The notes: generated by a model from the letters alone, not told the origin. DNA of 64,000 bases from Pseudomonas oryzihabitans (GCF_014522265.1 NZ_CP017024.1:1020001-1084000); one strand, 5' to 3'; positions 39,838 to 54,306 are shown, numbered from the stretch's first letter. Program-made: numbers and translations.

Positions 39838-40700
39838 CAGTTCTGTTCCTGCCTGAAGCCTTCGACCGCGGTGATCATCTTCACCGCGTCCACCGTTTCC
39901 GCCACATCATGGACCCTGAGGATCTGCGCACCCTTGGCCAGCGCCAGCGCCGCCAGAGCCAGACCGCCTGCCAGGCGTCCCTCTACGGGTCGCCCGGTAA
40001 CCGCGCCGATCATGCTCTTGCGAGAAACGCCCACCAGCAAGGGTAGCCCAAAGGCGAGCAACTCGGTTTGTCGTCTGAACAGCTCGAGGTTGTGCTCCAG
40101 GGTCTTGGCAAAGCCATAGCCCGGATCCAGCACCAGCCGCCCGCGGCAGATCCCGGCCGCTTCGCAACGGGCAATCTGCTCGGCGAGAAAGGCGCCGACT
40201 TCGCCGGCGACGTCAGCATAGACGGGCGCCTGCTGCATGGTGCCGGGCTCGCCCCGCATGTGCATCAGGCAGACCGCCAGATCGGTCGCGGCGGCAGCTT
40301 CCAGGGCGCCGGGCCGGCGCAGCGAGCGGACATCATTGATCAGACCGGCCCCTGCCTGAGCACCTTCCCGCATGACTACCGGCGAGGAGGTGTCCATGGA
40401 GATGACGACATCCAGCTCTCGGGCGATCGCCTCGACCACCGGCACGACACGCTCGAGCTCCTCGACCTCGGACACTGGGGGCGCCCCTGGTCGCGTGGAC
40501 TCTCCACCCACATCGATGATGGCAGCACCGGCCGTCATCATCGCCTCGGCATGGCGCAACGCGCTGTCGACAGCCGTATAGCGACCGCCGTCGGAGAAGG
40601 AATCTGGCGTCACGTTGAGGATGCCCATGACTTTGGGCGCGTCAAAAACAAGAACCCGATTGCCGCAAGGCAATCGGGTCGAAGGGAACGGATTGAACAT
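39837..40700 (-). CDS. folP: Dihydropteroate synthase
   Basis: Joins p-aminobenzoate to the pterin pyrophosphate in folate synthesis; the target of sulfonamides. It has 287 residues. Family blocks are present: [69 protein letters not shown] and [18 protein letters not shown] at 40700 ([10 protein letters not shown]) is used; the open frame further upstream overlaps ftsH and is not supported. It starts 7 bp after the ftsH stop. Confidence 0.97.
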   Translation of the reverse strand: MFNPFPSTRLPCGNRVLVFDAPKVMGILNVTPDSFSDGGRYTAVDSALRHAEAMMTAGAAIIDVGGESTRPGAPPVSEVEELERVVPVVEAIARELDVVISMDTSSPVVMREGAQAGAGLINDVRSLRRPGALEAAAATDLAVCLMHMRGEPGTMQQAPVYADVAGEVGAFLAEQIARCEAAGICRGRLVLDPGYGFAKTLEHNLELFRRQTELLAFGLPLLVGVSRKSMIGAVTGRPVEGRLAGGLALAALALAKGAQILRVHDVAETVDAVKMITAVEGFRQEQN

Positions 40701-40707
40701 GGGTGTT

Positions 40708-42632
40708 TCAGTGTTCTCCGGCCGGACCACCGATGGGTGTTTCAGGACGATCGCTACCGCTTTGCGGTGCCGGCGAATCACCGGTAGGACCACCCCGGTC
40801 ATGCCAGTCGCGCGGCTCACGCGGCACCTTGCCCGCCATGATGTCGTCGATCTGGTCCGAATCGATGGTCTCGTACTTCATCAGGGCATCGGACATGAGT
40901 TCGAGCTTGTCGCGATTCTCGTCCAGCAGGCGCTTGGCAGTGTTATAGCAGTCGTCGATGATGCGACGAATCTCCAGATCGATCAGCTTGGCGGTCTCTC
41001 CCGACATGTTGCCGGCGCCACTACCCCCGAACGACCCAGGTAGCCTTCGTTCTCTTCCTCACCATACAGCAGCGGACCGAGCTTCTCGGACAGGCCCCAC
41101 TTGGTCACCATGTTTCGCGCCAGGGAGGTCGCCCGCATGATGTCGTTGGAAGCGCCCGTGGTGACGCCTTCGAAGCCCAGGGTCATCTCTTCGGCGATAC
41201 GGCCACCGAACAGCGAACAGATCTGGCTTTCCAGCGCCCGCTTGGACAGGCTGTAGCGATCTTCCTCGGGCAGGAACATGGTCACGCCCAGGGCCCGGCC
41301 ACGGGGAATGATGGAGACCTTGTAGACCGGATCGTGCTCGGGCACCAGGCGACCCACGATGGCATGGCCCGCTTCGTGATAGGCAGTGTTGCGCTTCTCC
41401 TTCTCGGACATGACCATGGTCTTGCGCTCGGCGCCCATCATGATCTTGTCCTTGGCCAGCTCGAACTCGCGCATATCAACGGTGCGCTTGTTGGAACGAG
41501 CGGCGAACAGGGAGGCCTCATTGACCAGGTTGGCAAGGTCGGCACCGGAGAAACCCGGGGTACCCCGCGCGATGACGCCCGCGTCGACGCGCTCGCCAAT
41601 CGGCACCTTGCGCATGTGCACCTTGAGGATCTGCTCGCGGCCGCGGATGTCCGGCAGACCGACCACGACCTGGCGGTCGAAACGACCGGGACGCAGCAGT
41701 GCCGGGTCCAGTACGTCAGGCCGGTTGGTGGCTGCGATGACGATGATGCCATCGTTCATTTCGAAGCCGTCCATCTCGACCAGCAGCTGGTTCAGGGTCT
41801 GCTCGCGCTCGTCGTGACCACCGCCCATGCCATTGCCACGATGGCGACCGACCGCATCGATCTCGTCGATGAAGATGATGCAGGGGGCATGCTTCTTGGC
41901 CTGGTCGAACATGTCGCGGACACGGCTGGCGCCGACACCGACGAACATCTCGACGAAGTCCGAGCCGGAAATGGTGAAGAACGGCACCTTGGCCTCGCCT
42001 GCCACGGCCTTGGCCAGCAGCGTCTTGCCGGTACCCGGCGAACCGACCATCAGCACACCGCGGGGAATACGCCCGCCGAGGCGCTGGAACTTGCCCGGAT
42101 CACGCAGGAATTCGACCAGCTCGGTGACTTCTTCCTTGGCTTCGTCGCACCCGGCGACGTCGGCGAAGGTGGTCTTGACCTGGTCTTCCGACAACAGCCG
42201 CGCCTTGCTCTTGCCAAAGCTCATGGGGCCGCCGCGACCACCAGCGCCCCCCTGCATCTGGCGCATGAAGAACATGAAGACCGCGATGATCACCAGGATC
42301 GGGAAGCTGGCCACCAGCAGCTGAGTCCAGATGCTCTGCTGCTCGGGCTGCTTGCCGGTGATGGTGACGCTGTTGTTCACCAGATCGCCGATCAGGCCAT
42401 TGTCCTGGATCGCCGGACGGATGGTCTTGAAGGGATCGCCGTCACGATGCTTGCCGGTGATGACATAGCCATCCACGGTCACGCTCTCGATCTGCCCGTC
42501 CTTCACCTGCTGGATGAAGTCGGAATAGTTGAGCGTCTGGGGTTCGTTGGGGCTGGAGAAGTTGTTCATCACGGTGACGAGCACCGCGGCGATGATCAGC
42601 CACAGGATCAGATTCTTTGCCATGTCGTTCAA
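40708..42632 (-). CDS. ftsH: ATP-dependent zinc metalloprotease FtsH, frameshifted in this sequence
   Basis: A membrane AAA+ protease. The frame from 42632 covers two transmembrane helices around a periplasmic domain, Walker A GSPGTGKT, Walker [12 protein letters not shown], the second region of homology, and zinc site HEAGH, then leaves frame after GYLGRSG at the run CCCCC (plus strand 41024-41028). The tail [20 protein letters not shown] continues in the next frame to 40708. One added base restores 641 residues (family about 639). TTG at 42632 has GAGGG seven bases upstream; ATG at 42623 (MAKN) is the alternative. ftsH is usually essential, so a sequencing error is likely. Confidence 0.93.
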
Positions 42633-43175
42633 TTGACTACCCTCTGCGCCGGTTTCGTGGGTAAACCGTTCGAAGCGAAACCGGCAGTGACCGGTAAGTT
42701 ACTACACAAAGCCTGGCCCACGGCAGACATCGTCTGTAACGCTATATGAGTCTTCTGCCTTTGACTCTAGGGCAAGGCAGACGTTGCGGCCATCAATTCT
42801 CTCAATTGCCCCTAAAACCGCGACCCAATAGCTATTGCTGGCGCGATCTGGTCCCGCGACACGGAGAGCCTTGGATCAGCCCGCCGTACTCCGCTCGCTC
42901 ATATGGGGGCCAGGACGGAAATAACAAGGCCTCCCGCCGGACACCTGGTATCTGGCCCTGCGAACTGCCCAGGCAGGTCCCCCGGGTGGCTTGCTTCCAG
43001 CCGCGAGTCCATCCACTACGGTCATGCCTCACAGTGACCTGACGCCTGCGCTCTTGGCGGTATCCCTTGAGCCGGCGAGACCGGTTCTGTCGGGGGCCAC
43101 CGTCACGTTGTCGCGTATCGCTGGGCGGCACCGGGCAGCTGGGATAAACTGTTCGGCTTTTATCCGGGGTGAATT
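42633..43175. other. 543-bp region without a recognisable gene, at the expected position of rlmE (ftsJ)
   Basis: In the gene order I recall for P. aeruginosa, rlmE (23S rRNA U2552 methyltransferase, about 207 residues) lies here on the minus strand. None of its motifs (RSRASYKL, DLGAAPGGWSQ, DMAPN) is present in any frame I read. Open frames at 42832-43131 (-) and 42746-43042 (+) are Arg/Gly/Ser-rich and match nothing. The part next to ftsH must hold its promoter and leader. No tRNA or known RNA was recognised. Confidence 0.7.
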
Positions 43176-43487
43176 ATGGCGCTCAACAACGAGCTCAAAA
43201 AGCGGTTCAAGGCGATCGGTCATCAACTCAAGCCGGTGGTCACCATCAGCGAGAACGGCCTGAGCGAAGGCGTACTGGGTGAACTCGACCGCGCGCTGAA
43301 CGATCACGAACTGATCAAGATCAAGCTGGCCGTCACCGAGCGTGATGACCGCCGGGCCCTGATCGACGAGCTGTGCGCGTCGAGCAAGGCGGAGCTGGTG
43401 CAGGTGATCGGCAAGATGGCGCTGATCTATCGCAAGGCCCGCGAGCAGAATCGCAATCTGTCCAACGTGGTGCGCTACACCGCCTGA
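43176..43487 (+). CDS. yhbY: Ribosome assembly RNA-binding protein YhbY
   Basis: A 103-residue CRM-domain (KH-like) protein that binds pre-50S particles. The sequence matches the family throughout: ALNNELKKRFKAIGHQLKPVV, ISENGLSEGVLGELDRALNDH and the GKMALIYRKAR motif. It is divergent from ftsH across the 543-bp gap and converges on the DUF4149 gene with a 13-bp overlap of coding ends. The start is ATG 43176 with GGGGTG upstream. Confidence 0.95.
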   Translation: MALNNELKKRFKAIGHQLKPVVTISENGLSEGVLGELDRALNDHELIKIKLAVTERDDRRALIDELCASSKAELVQVIGKMALIYRKAREQNRNLSNVVRYTA

Positions 43488-43942
43488 TTGCCCGGCGCGC
43501 GCCCGGGAACGGGCTGCAGCACCAGGATCAGTCCGCAGAGCAGCAGAACCAGGTAGCCGGCCAAGGCGGTCGGCCCGGTCCAGAAGCGTGCCAGTTCGTT
43601 CTGCAGCAGCACCGCCAGTGCACTGGCCAGCAGCAGCTGGCCGCGCAGGTCACGCCACAAGGCGCCCACACCTGCCCACCACACCAGCACCACGATCTGG
43701 GTAAAGACCCCACCGCCTGCGGCGCTGAGCATCATGCGTAGCAATTCTTCGCGTCCGGACTGGATCAGCAGCGGCGCCCAGCCCGCCTGGGCCAGCGCCA
43801 CGGGGATGCACAGGTGCAGGGCGACCAGCGGGCCGACCCAGAACACCTGGGCCAGCTGCCAGGCGGCGGCGAGCAGCCTGGCGAGCCAGCCGCCGGCGCG
43901 GTGATCAGACGTGACGGACGGCGACAATTTCGTATTCGACAT
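43475..43942 (-). CDS. DUF4149-type small membrane protein
   Basis: A protein of about 155 residues with four hydrophobic helices ([70 protein letters not shown]). The layout fits the DUF4149/TMEM205-like family found downstream of greA in pseudomonads. Function is unknown. The start is uncertain: ATG 43942 (MSNTKLS, after GGGTGG) or GTG 43948; both overlap the greA end by about 40 bp. Its 3' end overlaps that of yhbY. Confidence 0.75.
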   Translation of the reverse strand: MSNTKLSPSVTSDHRAGGWLARLLAAAWQLAQVFWVGPLVALHLCIPVALAQAGWAPLLIQSGREELLRMMLSAAGGGVFTQIVVLVWWAGVGALWRDLRGQLLLASALAVLLQNELARFWTGPTALAGYLVLLLCGLILVLQPVPGRAPGNQAV

Positions 43943-44377
43943 TGCCACCCGGGGTCTTCACCACCACCACGTCCCCTTCTTCCTTGCCGATCAGCGCGCG
44001 CGCGATGGGCGAACCCACCGACAGCTTGCTCTGCTTGATATCCGCCTCGTCGTCACCAACGATCTGGTAGGTCACCGTCTCGTCAGTCTCGGTGTTAGCG
44101 ATTTCCACGGTGGTGCCGAAGATCACCTTGCCGGTGTGCGGCAAGGCGGCCACGTCGATCACCTGAGCGTTCTGCAGGCGACCTTCGATATCGCGGATAC
44201 GCGCCTCGACCATACCCTGCTGCTCACGGGCGGCATGGTATTCGGCGTTCTCCTTGAGGTCACCCAGCTCGCGCGCCTCGGCGATGGCCTGGGTGATCTG
44301 CGGGCGTAGCTCGGTCTTGAGATGCTTGAGTTCGTCTTCCAGGGCGCGAGCGCCCTGGACGGTCATCGGGTACTTGG

Positions 44378-44381
<4 letters not shown>
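43905..44381 (-). CDS. greA: Transcription elongation factor GreA
   Basis: Stimulates RNA polymerase to cleave backtracked RNA. It has 158 residues: N-terminal coiled coil ([41 protein letters not shown] with the catalytic acidic tip DLKENAEY), then the C-terminal FKBP-like domain ([21 protein letters not shown]). ATG at 44381 overlaps the carB stop by four bases, so it is cotranscribed with carB. Confidence 0.97.
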
Positions 44382-47599
<3,218 letters not shown>

Positions 47600-47620
47600 G
47601 GGCTTCTCGAATGCAGGTAA

Positions 47621-48277
47621 TCAGGTCAGGGTCGCGGTGGCCAACTTCACACCGAACCCCACGAACAGGGCGCCGACGCCACCGGTGGCGCCCGCGCTGA
47701 GGCGACGCCGCTGACGGAACCAGGCCGCCAGGCGAACGCCGCAGAAAATCAGGAACGACAGGTAGCAGAAGCTGATGGCTTCCAGGACCGCGCCCAGCAC
47801 CAGAAAGGACAGCGCCGGATGGGCGTAACCGGGGTCCACGAACTGGATGAAGAAGGAGACGAAGAACAGGATCGCCTTCGGGTTCGACAGACTCAGCAGC
47901 AGGGCCTTGCGGAACGGCTGGTGGACGTCTTCGCGCAGGGTCGCCTCGGCCTGGCCCTGGGCCGGACTGCGCCAGGACTTGAGTCCGCCGCGCAACATGC
48001 CCCAGCCGAGGTAGAACAGATAGGCCGCGCCCAGATACTTGAGGATCTGGAAGAACAGTGGCTCGGCCTTGAGCAGCGAGGCGACGCCCAGGGCGGAGAG
48101 CAGCATCAGCACGGCGTCACCGAGGAACACCGCGGAAGCCGCCTGGTAACCGCTGCGGATACCGCGCTGGGCGCTGGTGGCAAGCACGAAGAAGGAGTTG
48201 GGGCCGGGCAGCAGGATGACGAACAGGGTCCCGACCACGTAGGTCCAGAAGTCGATGACACCCAGATTCGCCAGCAT
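47621..48277 (-). CDS. leuE: LysE/RhtB family exporter, LeuE-like
   Basis: A 218-residue membrane protein with about six helices. It resembles E. coli leucine exporter LeuE throughout: DFWTYVVGTLFVILLPGPNSFFVL, FLGDAVLMLLSALGVASLLK, LSLSNPKAILFFVSFFIQFVD and CYLSFLIFCGVRLA. The substrate here is inferred from similarity. It sits between carA and carB on the same strand, an arrangement I also recall from P. aeruginosa, and is presumably cotranscribed with them. Confidence 0.85.
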   Translation of the reverse strand: MLANLGVIDFWTYVVGTLFVILLPGPNSFFVLATSAQRGIRSGYQAASAVFLGDAVLMLLSALGVASLLKAEPLFFQILKYLGAAYLFYLGWGMLRGGLKSWRSPAQGQAEATLREDVHQPFRKALLLSLSNPKAILFFVSFFIQFVDPGYAHPALSFLVLGAVLEAISFCYLSFLIFCGVRLAAWFRQRRRLSAGATGGVGALFVGFGVKLATATLT

Positions 48278-48298
48278 GAGCCTTACCCTCCTTCCGTC

Positions 48299-49435
48299 TT
48301 AGCGGCGTGCCGCCATGGCCTGGATGAACTTGTCGAACAGCGGTGCCACGTCGTGCGGACCAGGGCTCGCCTCGGGGTGACCCTGGAAGCTGAAGGCGAC
48401 CTTGTCGGTACGCTCGATGCCCTGCAGGGTGCCGTCGAACAGCGACTTGTGGGTGGCCCGCACATTGGCCGGCAGACTGGCCTCGTCCACGGCGAAACCG
48501 TGGTTCTGGCTGGTGATCATCACCACGCCGCTGTCGAGATCCTGCACCGGATGGTTGGCGCCGTGGTGACCATTGGGCATCTTCACCGTCTTGGCGCCGG
48601 AAGCCAGGGCCAGCAACTGGTGGCCCAGGCAGATGCCGAACACCGGAATCTCGGTTTCCAGGACGTCCTGGATCGCCTTGATGGCGTAGTCGCAGGGCTC
48701 GGGATCGCCCGGGCCATTGGCCAGGAAGACACCGTCGGGCTGCAGCGCCAGGGCTTCGCTGGCCGGGGTCTGGGCCGGCAGCACGGTGATGCGGCAGCCG
48801 CGGGCCACCAGCATGCGCAGGATGTTCAGCTTGACGCCGTAGTCGAAGGCCACCACGTGATAGGGCAGCTGTTCGGCCGGGATCTCGGCGTGGCTGTCGG
48901 TCTCCAGCGACCAGACGCTGGAACGCCATTCGTAGCGTTCCTTGACGCTGACTTCCTTGGCCAGGTCCATGCCCTTGAGGCCGGGGAAGGCGCGGGCCAG
49001 TTCCAGGGCGCGCTCTTCGGTGGCGTCTTCGCCGGTGAGGATGCAGCCATCCTGGGCGCCCTTCTCGCGGAGGATGCGGGTCAGTCGACGGGTGTCGATG
49101 CCGGCGATGGCGATGGTGCCGTTTTCCCTGAGATAGTCCGGCAGCGACTGCTTGTTGCGCCAGTTGCTGGCCAGCAGCGGCAGGTCACGGATGATCAGTC
49201 CGGCGGCCCAGACCTGGGCGGCCTCGCCATCCTGCGGCGTGGTGCCGGTGTTGCCGATGTGCGGATAGGTCAGGGTGACGATCTGCTTCGCATAGGAAGG
49301 ATCGGTCAGGATTTCCTGGTAGCCGGTCATGGCGGTGTTGAACACCACTTCGCCGACCGTGTGGCCGTCGGCACCGATGGATTCACCGCGAAAGATGCTG
49401 CCATCGGCAAGTGCGAGTATGGCTGGCTTAGTCAA
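48299..49435 (-). CDS. carA: Carbamoyl-phosphate synthase small subunit
   Basis: The glutaminase subunit, 378 residues. The N-terminal CPSase_sm_chain domain begins [20 protein letters not shown]; the C-terminal class I amidotransferase domain has nucleophile Cys in [12 protein letters not shown] and the His/Glu pair in [10 protein letters not shown]. The start is TTG at 49435, backed by GGAGGT four bases upstream. A leader with a strong terminator hairpin precedes it (49480-49518), suggesting attenuation. Confidence 0.97.
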   Translation of the reverse strand: MTKPAILALADGSIFRGESIGADGHTVGEVVFNTAMTGYQEILTDPSYAKQIVTLTYPHIGNTGTTPQDGEAAQVWAAGLIIRDLPLLASNWRNKQSLPDYLRENGTIAIAGIDTRRLTRILREKGAQDGCILTGEDATEERALELARAFPGLKGMDLAKEVSVKERYEWRSSVWSLETDSHAEIPAEQLPYHVVAFDYGVKLNILRMLVARGCRITVLPAQTPASEALALQPDGVFLANGPGDPEPCDYAIKAIQDVLETEIPVFGICLGHQLLALASGAKTVKMPNGHHGANHPVQDLDSGVVMITSQNHGFAVDEASLPANVRATHKSLFDGTLQGIERTDKVAFSFQGHPEASPGPHDVAPLFDKFIQAMAARR

Positions 49436-49479
49436 GAAGACCTCCGAAAATCAAGCCTTGGCGGGCAAACGCAGGGTGC

Positions 49480-49518
49480 AAAAAAACGGGATGACATCTC
49501 GAAGAGTCATCCCGTTTT
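49480..49518 (-). terminator. Terminator hairpin in the carA leader (probable attenuator)
   Basis: On the minus strand AAAACGGGATGAC, a ten-base loop and GTCATCCCGTTTTTTT form a 13-bp stem ending in seven T residues. It lies 45 bp upstream of the carA start codon and 94 bp downstream of the dapB stop. It could merely end dapB transcripts, but a promoter-like sequence lies between dapB and this hairpin, so carA transcripts must read through it. Confidence 0.85.
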
Positions 49519-49598
49519 AATGTTGTGATTTCATTCTGCGCTAGCTTTTAGTGGATACACTAAAGCTGCATTGTACAGGAATTGATCACGGCTGGCAC
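49517..49598 (-). promoter_or_regulatory. Probable carA promoter and leader
   Basis: On the minus strand a good -10 TACAAT (49575-49570) is preceded at 17 bp by a weak -35 GTGCCA (49598-49593). The leader then carries a hairpin, AGCTTTAGTG-TATC-CACTAAAAGCT (49567-49543), and a five-codon open frame MKSQH (49534-49517) whose stop touches the terminator stem. The promoter fits pyrimidine/arginine attenuation known for carA in P. aeruginosa; the tiny open frame lacks a clear ribosome site and may be chance. Confidence 0.55.
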
Positions 49599-49611
49599 CC
49601 CCGCGAGCGGG

Positions 49612-50472
<861 letters not shown>

Positions 50473-51606
50473 TTAGAGGTCGTCGAAGAAGCGCTTCATG
50501 CCGTCGAACCAGCCACTGGCCCGGGGCGAATGGGAACTGTCGCTCTGCAGGGTGTTGCGGAATTCCTCGAGCAGCTCGCGCTGCCGCCGGCTCAGGTTGA
50601 CCGGAGTCTCCACCACCACCTTGCACATCAGGTCGCCGGCGCCACCGCCACGCACGGGCGTCACGCCCTTGCCACGCAGGCGGAACATTTTGCCGGTCTG
50701 GGTGCCCTCGGGGATCTTCAGCTTGACGCGGCCATCCAGGGTCGGCACTTCCAGCTCGCCACCCAGGGCGGCATCGGTGAAGTTGATCGGCACCTCGCAA
50801 TAGAGATGCTTGCCGTCGCGCTGGAAGATCGAGTGCTCGCGCACATTGACCACCACGTAGAGATCGCCGCTCGGACCACCCAGGGTCCCGGCCTCGCCCT
50901 CGCCGGTCAGGCGGATGCGGTCGCCAGTGTCGACGCCCGCCGGCACCTTGACCGACAGGGTCTTCTGCTCTTCCACACGTCCCTGACCATGGCAGGCGTT
51001 GCAAGGCTCGGGAATGATCTTGCCGCTGCCGTGGCAGCGTGGGCAGGTCTGCTGCACCGAGAAGAAGCCCTGCTGCATGCGCACCTGACCGATGCCGCCG
51101 CAGGTAGGGCAGGTGGACGCCGAGGTACCCGGCTTGGCGCCGTTGCCGTCGCAGACCTTGCACTCGACCAGGGTGGGCACGCGAATGGTGACCGTGGTCC
51201 CGCGCACCGCCTCTTCCAGATCCAAGTCCAGGGTGTAGCGCAGATCGGCGCCGCGCTGCGGACCGCCACGCCCACCGGCACCACCGCGCCCACCGAAGAA
51301 GTCGCTGAAGACGTCGCCGAAGATGTCGGAGAAGCTCGCGCCACCCGCCGCACCACCGAAACCGCCGCCACCCATGCTCGGATCGACGCCAGCATGGCCG
51401 TACTGGTCGTAGGCCGAGCGCTTGCCCGCATCGGACAGCACTTCGTAGGCCTCGGCGGCCTCCTTGAACTGCTCCTCGGCAGCCGCGTCACCCGGATTGC
51501 GATCCGGGTGGTATTTCATCGCCAGGCGTCGGTAGGCCTTCTTGAGCTCGGCTTCGCTGGCGCCGCGCTCGACCCCGAGCACCTCATAGTAATCACGTTT
51601 GGCCAT
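50473..51606 (-). CDS. dnaJ: Chaperone protein DnaJ
   Basis: The Hsp40 co-chaperone of DnaK, 377 residues. J domain residues 1-70 with HPD at 33-35; Gly/Phe-rich linker ([14 protein letters not shown]); four zinc-binding CxxCxGxG repeats in order [24 protein letters not shown] and CNACHGQG; then the substrate-binding C-terminal domains. ATG at 51606. It follows dnaK across a 112-bp gap containing two hairpins. Confidence 0.98.
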   Translation of the reverse strand: MAKRDYYEVLGVERGASEAELKKAYRRLAMKYHPDRNPGDAAAEEQFKEAAEAYEVLSDAGKRSAYDQYGHAGVDPSMGGGGFGGAAGGASFSDIFGDVFSDFFGGRGGAGGRGGPQRGADLRYTLDLDLEEAVRGTTVTIRVPTLVECKVCDGNGAKPGTSASTCPTCGGIGQVRMQQGFFSVQQTCPRCHGSGKIIPEPCNACHGQGRVEEQKTLSVKVPAGVDTGDRIRLTGEGEAGTLGGPSGDLYVVVNVREHSIFQRDGKHLYCEVPINFTDAALGGELEVPTLDGRVKLKIPEGTQTGKMFRLRGKGVTPVRGGGAGDLMCKVVVETPVNLSRRQRELLEEFRNTLQSDSSHSPRASGWFDGMKRFFDDL

Positions 51607-51644
51607 AGACTTTCTGCACCTTAAATTTTCTCACCCTCCAGACA

Positions 51645-51698
51645 CGCCAACGCGGGAGCAGGCTCCCGCGTGGCGGATCCGACGGGCCGAAGCCCGTC
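51645..51698 (-). other. Two hairpins between dnaK and dnaJ
   Basis: The first, CGCCA-A-CGCGGGAG/CTCCCGCG-TGGCG (51645-51675), has a long stem with one bulged base; the second, GACGGGC-CGAA-GCCCGTC (51681-51698), has a perfect 7-bp stem. Neither is followed by a T run on the minus strand. They may limit readthrough from dnaK to dnaJ or stabilise the dnaK message. Confidence 0.65.
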
Positions 51699-51718
51699 AG
51701 GTGCGGTAAGCACGCGGC

Positions 51719-53647
51719 TTACTTGTTGTCCTTCACTTCCTCGAACTCGGCATCGACCACGTCGTCGCCGGGCTTCTTGGCATCACCGTCCGCCTTGGCC
51801 GAGGCGCCTTCGGCACCCGCGGCAGCACCCTGCTCGGAATAGAGCTTCTGGGCCAGCGGCGCGGAGGCCTGGGACAGGGCATTCATCTTGGCTTCGATGG
51901 CATCCTTGTCGTCGCCGCGTACCGCGGTTTCCAGTTCGCCGATGGCCTTCTCGATGGTGCTCTTCTCCTCCGCGGTGGCCTTGTCGCCGGCCTCGGTCAG
52001 CATCTTGCGGGTGCCGTGCACCAGGGCATCACCCTGGTTGCGGGCGGCAGCCAGCTCTTCGAACTTGCGATCCTCGTCGGCATTGGCCTCGGCGTCACGC
52101 ACCATCTGCTGAATCTCGTCCTCGGACAGACCGGAGGACGCCTTGATGACGATGGACTGCTGCTTGCCGGTGGCCTTGTCCTTGGCGGACACGTTGAGGA
52201 TGCCGTTGGCGTCGATGTCGAAGGTCACCTCGATCTGCGGCACGCCACGCGGCGCCGGCGGGATCTCGGCCAGGTCGAACTTGCCCAGCGACTTGTTCTG
52301 CGCGGCCTGCTTGCGTTCGCCCTGCAGCACGTGGATGGTCACGGCGCCCTGGTTGTCGTCGGCGGTGGAGAACACCTGCGACTTCTTGGTCGGGATGGTG
52401 GTGTTCTTCTCGATCAGCGCGGTCATCACACCACCCATGGTCTCGATGCCCAGGGTCAGCGGAGTGACGTCCAGCAGCAGCACGTCCTTGACGTCGCCGG
52501 CCAGCACGGCGCCCTGGATGGCGGCACCGATGGCGACGGCTTCATCCGGGTTGACGTCCTTGCGCGCTTCCTTGCCGAAGAAGTCGGCTACGCGCTTCTG
52601 CACCAGCGGCATGCGGGTCTGACCGCCCACCAGGATGACCTCGTGGATGTCGGAGACGTCCAGGCCGGAGTCCTTCAGCGCAGTGCGGCACGGCTCGATG
52701 GTGCGCTCGACCAGCTCTTCCACCAGGGACTCCAGCTTGGCGCGGGAGACCTTGACGTTCAGGTGCTTGGGACCGCTGGCATCGGCGGTGATGTACGGCA
52801 GGTTGACGTCGGTCTGGGTAGCCGAGGACAACTCGATCTTGGCCTTCTCGGCAGCTTCCTTCAGGCGCTGCATGGCCAGCGGGTCACCCTTGAGGTTCAT
52901 GCCGCTTTCTTTCTTGAATTCTTCGACGAGATAGTCGATGAGGCGGATGTCGAAGTCTTCGCCACCCAGGAAGGTGTCGCCATTGGTGGCCAGCACCTCG
53001 AACTGATGCTCACCATCGACCTCGGCGATCTCGATGACCGACACGTCGAAGGTGCCGCCGCCCAGGTCATAGACGATCACGGTGTGGTCGCCCTTGGCCT
53101 TGTCCAGGCCATAGGCCAGGGCAGCCGCGGTGGGCTCGTTGATGATGCGCTTGACGTCCAGACCGGCGATGCGACCGGCATCCTTGGTGGCCTGGCGCTG
53201 GCTGTCGTTGAAGTAGGCCGGTACGGTGATTACCGCCTCGGTCACGGCTTCGCCCAGGTAGTCCTCGGCGGTCTTCTTCATCTTCTTCAGGACTTCGGCA
53301 GACACCTGGGGCGGCGCCATCTTCTGGCCCTTGGCCTCGACCCAGGCGTCACCGTTGTCGGCCTTGACGATCTTGTAGGGGACCATCTCGATGTCTTTCT
53401 GCACGACGTTTTCTTCATAACGCCGACCGATCAGACGCTTGACCGCGTACAGGGTGTTCTGCGGATTGGTCACCGCCTGGCGCTTGGCCGGCTGGCCGAC
53501 CAGGGTCTCGCCATCGTTGGTGTAGGCGATGATGGACGGCGTGGTACGGGTGCCTTCGGCGTTTTCCAGTACCTTGACGTTACCGTTTTCGAGGATCGCG
53601 ACGCAGGAGTTGGTCGTCCCCAGGTCGATACCGATGATCTTGCCCAT
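51719..53647 (-). CDS. dnaK: Molecular chaperone DnaK (Hsp70)
   Basis: A 642-residue Hsp70. ATPase domain: [13 protein letters not shown] at residues 5-17, [32 protein letters not shown] and the [11 protein letters not shown] segment; the linker [16 protein letters not shown] follows; then the peptide-binding domain and the helical lid with an acidic C terminus ([13 protein letters not shown]). A sigma-32 promoter lies directly upstream (53718-53745), in addition to readthrough from grpE. Confidence 0.99.
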   Translation of the reverse strand: MGKIIGIDLGTTNSCVAILENGNVKVLENAEGTRTTPSIIAYTNDGETLVGQPAKRQAVTNPQNTLYAVKRLIGRRYEENVVQKDIEMVPYKIVKADNGDAWVEAKGQKMAPPQVSAEVLKKMKKTAEDYLGEAVTEAVITVPAYFNDSQRQATKDAGRIAGLDVKRIINEPTAAALAYGLDKAKGDHTVIVYDLGGGTFDVSVIEIAEVDGEHQFEVLATNGDTFLGGEDFDIRLIDYLVEEFKKESGMNLKGDPLAMQRLKEAAEKAKIELSSATQTDVNLPYITADASGPKHLNVKVSRAKLESLVEELVERTIEPCRTALKDSGLDVSDIHEVILVGGQTRMPLVQKRVADFFGKEARKDVNPDEAVAIGAAIQGAVLAGDVKDVLLLDVTPLTLGIETMGGVMTALIEKNTTIPTKKSQVFSTADDNQGAVTIHVLQGERKQAAQNKSLGKFDLAEIPPAPRGVPQIEVTFDIDANGILNVSAKDKATGKQQSIVIKASSGLSEDEIQQMVRDAEANADEDRKFEELAAARNQGDALVHGTRKMLTEAGDKATAEEKSTIEKAIGELETAVRGDDKDAIEAKMNALSQASAPLAQKLYSEQGAAAGAEGASAKADGDAKKPGDDVVDAEFEEVKDNK

Positions 53648-53717
53648 GTAGTCTTCTCCAGAAATCTCAGATTCCGCGCGGCCCGCTCAGGGGGCCTTTG
53701 ATGTTCGCTTGCCTACC

Positions 53718-53745
53718 AGATGGGGCCGAGCGAAAGAATTTCAAG
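53718..53745 (-). promoter_or_regulatory. Sigma-32 heat-shock promoter of dnaK
   Basis: On the minus strand CTTGAA (53745-53740), a 14-bp spacer, then CCCCATCT (53725-53718): a match to the RpoH consensus CTTGAA-N13/14-CCCCATNT. The -35 element overlaps the grpE stop codon. The start of dnaK is about 70 bp downstream. Confidence 0.9.
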
Positions 53746-54306
53746 CCTTTTCGTCGATGCTCGGCTGCTGCGCCGCAGGTGCCTTGCTGACTACCACCAT
53801 CGCCGGCCGCAGCAGGCGACCATTGAGCAGATAGCCCTTTTGAAACACCTTGAGCACGCTGCCCGGCTCGGCGGTAGCGCTCTCCTCCATGGCCATGGCC
53901 TGGTGGTGCTCCGGGTTGAAGGGCGCGCCGAGGGGATCGACGGCCTCGACCTGATAGCGCTTGAGGGTGTCCTGCAGCATCTTCAAGGTCAGCTCCATGC
54001 CTTCACGCATGGACTTGAGGGCCTCGTCGCTGGCGTTGGACAACTCCAGGCCACGCTCCAGGCTGTCGAGCACCGGCAGGAGATCGCCGGCGAATTTTTC
54101 CAGCGCGAACTTGTGCGCCTTCTCCACATCCTGCTCGGCGCGACGACGCACGTTCTGCAGTTCGGCGACGCTGCGCAGCGACTGATCCTGGGCAGCAGCG
54201 AGCTGCTCTTCGAGCGTGGCGACGCGGGTGGCGAGATCCTCGTGCTGGACGTCGCCCTGAGCGGCTGCTTCGTGCTCGGGGTCTGGGAGTTCTGTTCGTC
54301 GGCCAT
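53741..54306 (-). CDS. grpE: Nucleotide exchange factor GrpE, frameshifted in this sequence
   Basis: Releases ADP from DnaK. The start [10 protein letters not shown] (ATG 54306, AGGAGG upstream) is in one frame and the remainder, [20 protein letters not shown] onward, in the next. The break is in the run CCCC (GGGG on plus strand 54278-54281); one added base gives 188 residues, the family length. The long N-terminal helix ([36 protein letters not shown]) and the C-terminal beta domain ([20 protein letters not shown]) are intact. grpE is normally essential or nearly so, so a sequencing error is favoured. Confidence 0.93.

Noticed and set aside
42832-43131. A 99-codon minus-strand open frame in the rlmE gap.
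   Set aside because: Composition is Arg/Gly/Ser-rich without hydrophobic core or known motif, and no ribosome-binding site precedes it.
49517-49534. Five-codon leader peptide MKSQH before carA as a firm gene.
   Set aside because: It has no clear ribosome-binding site and an 18-base open frame is easily chance, so it is only mentioned under the leader.
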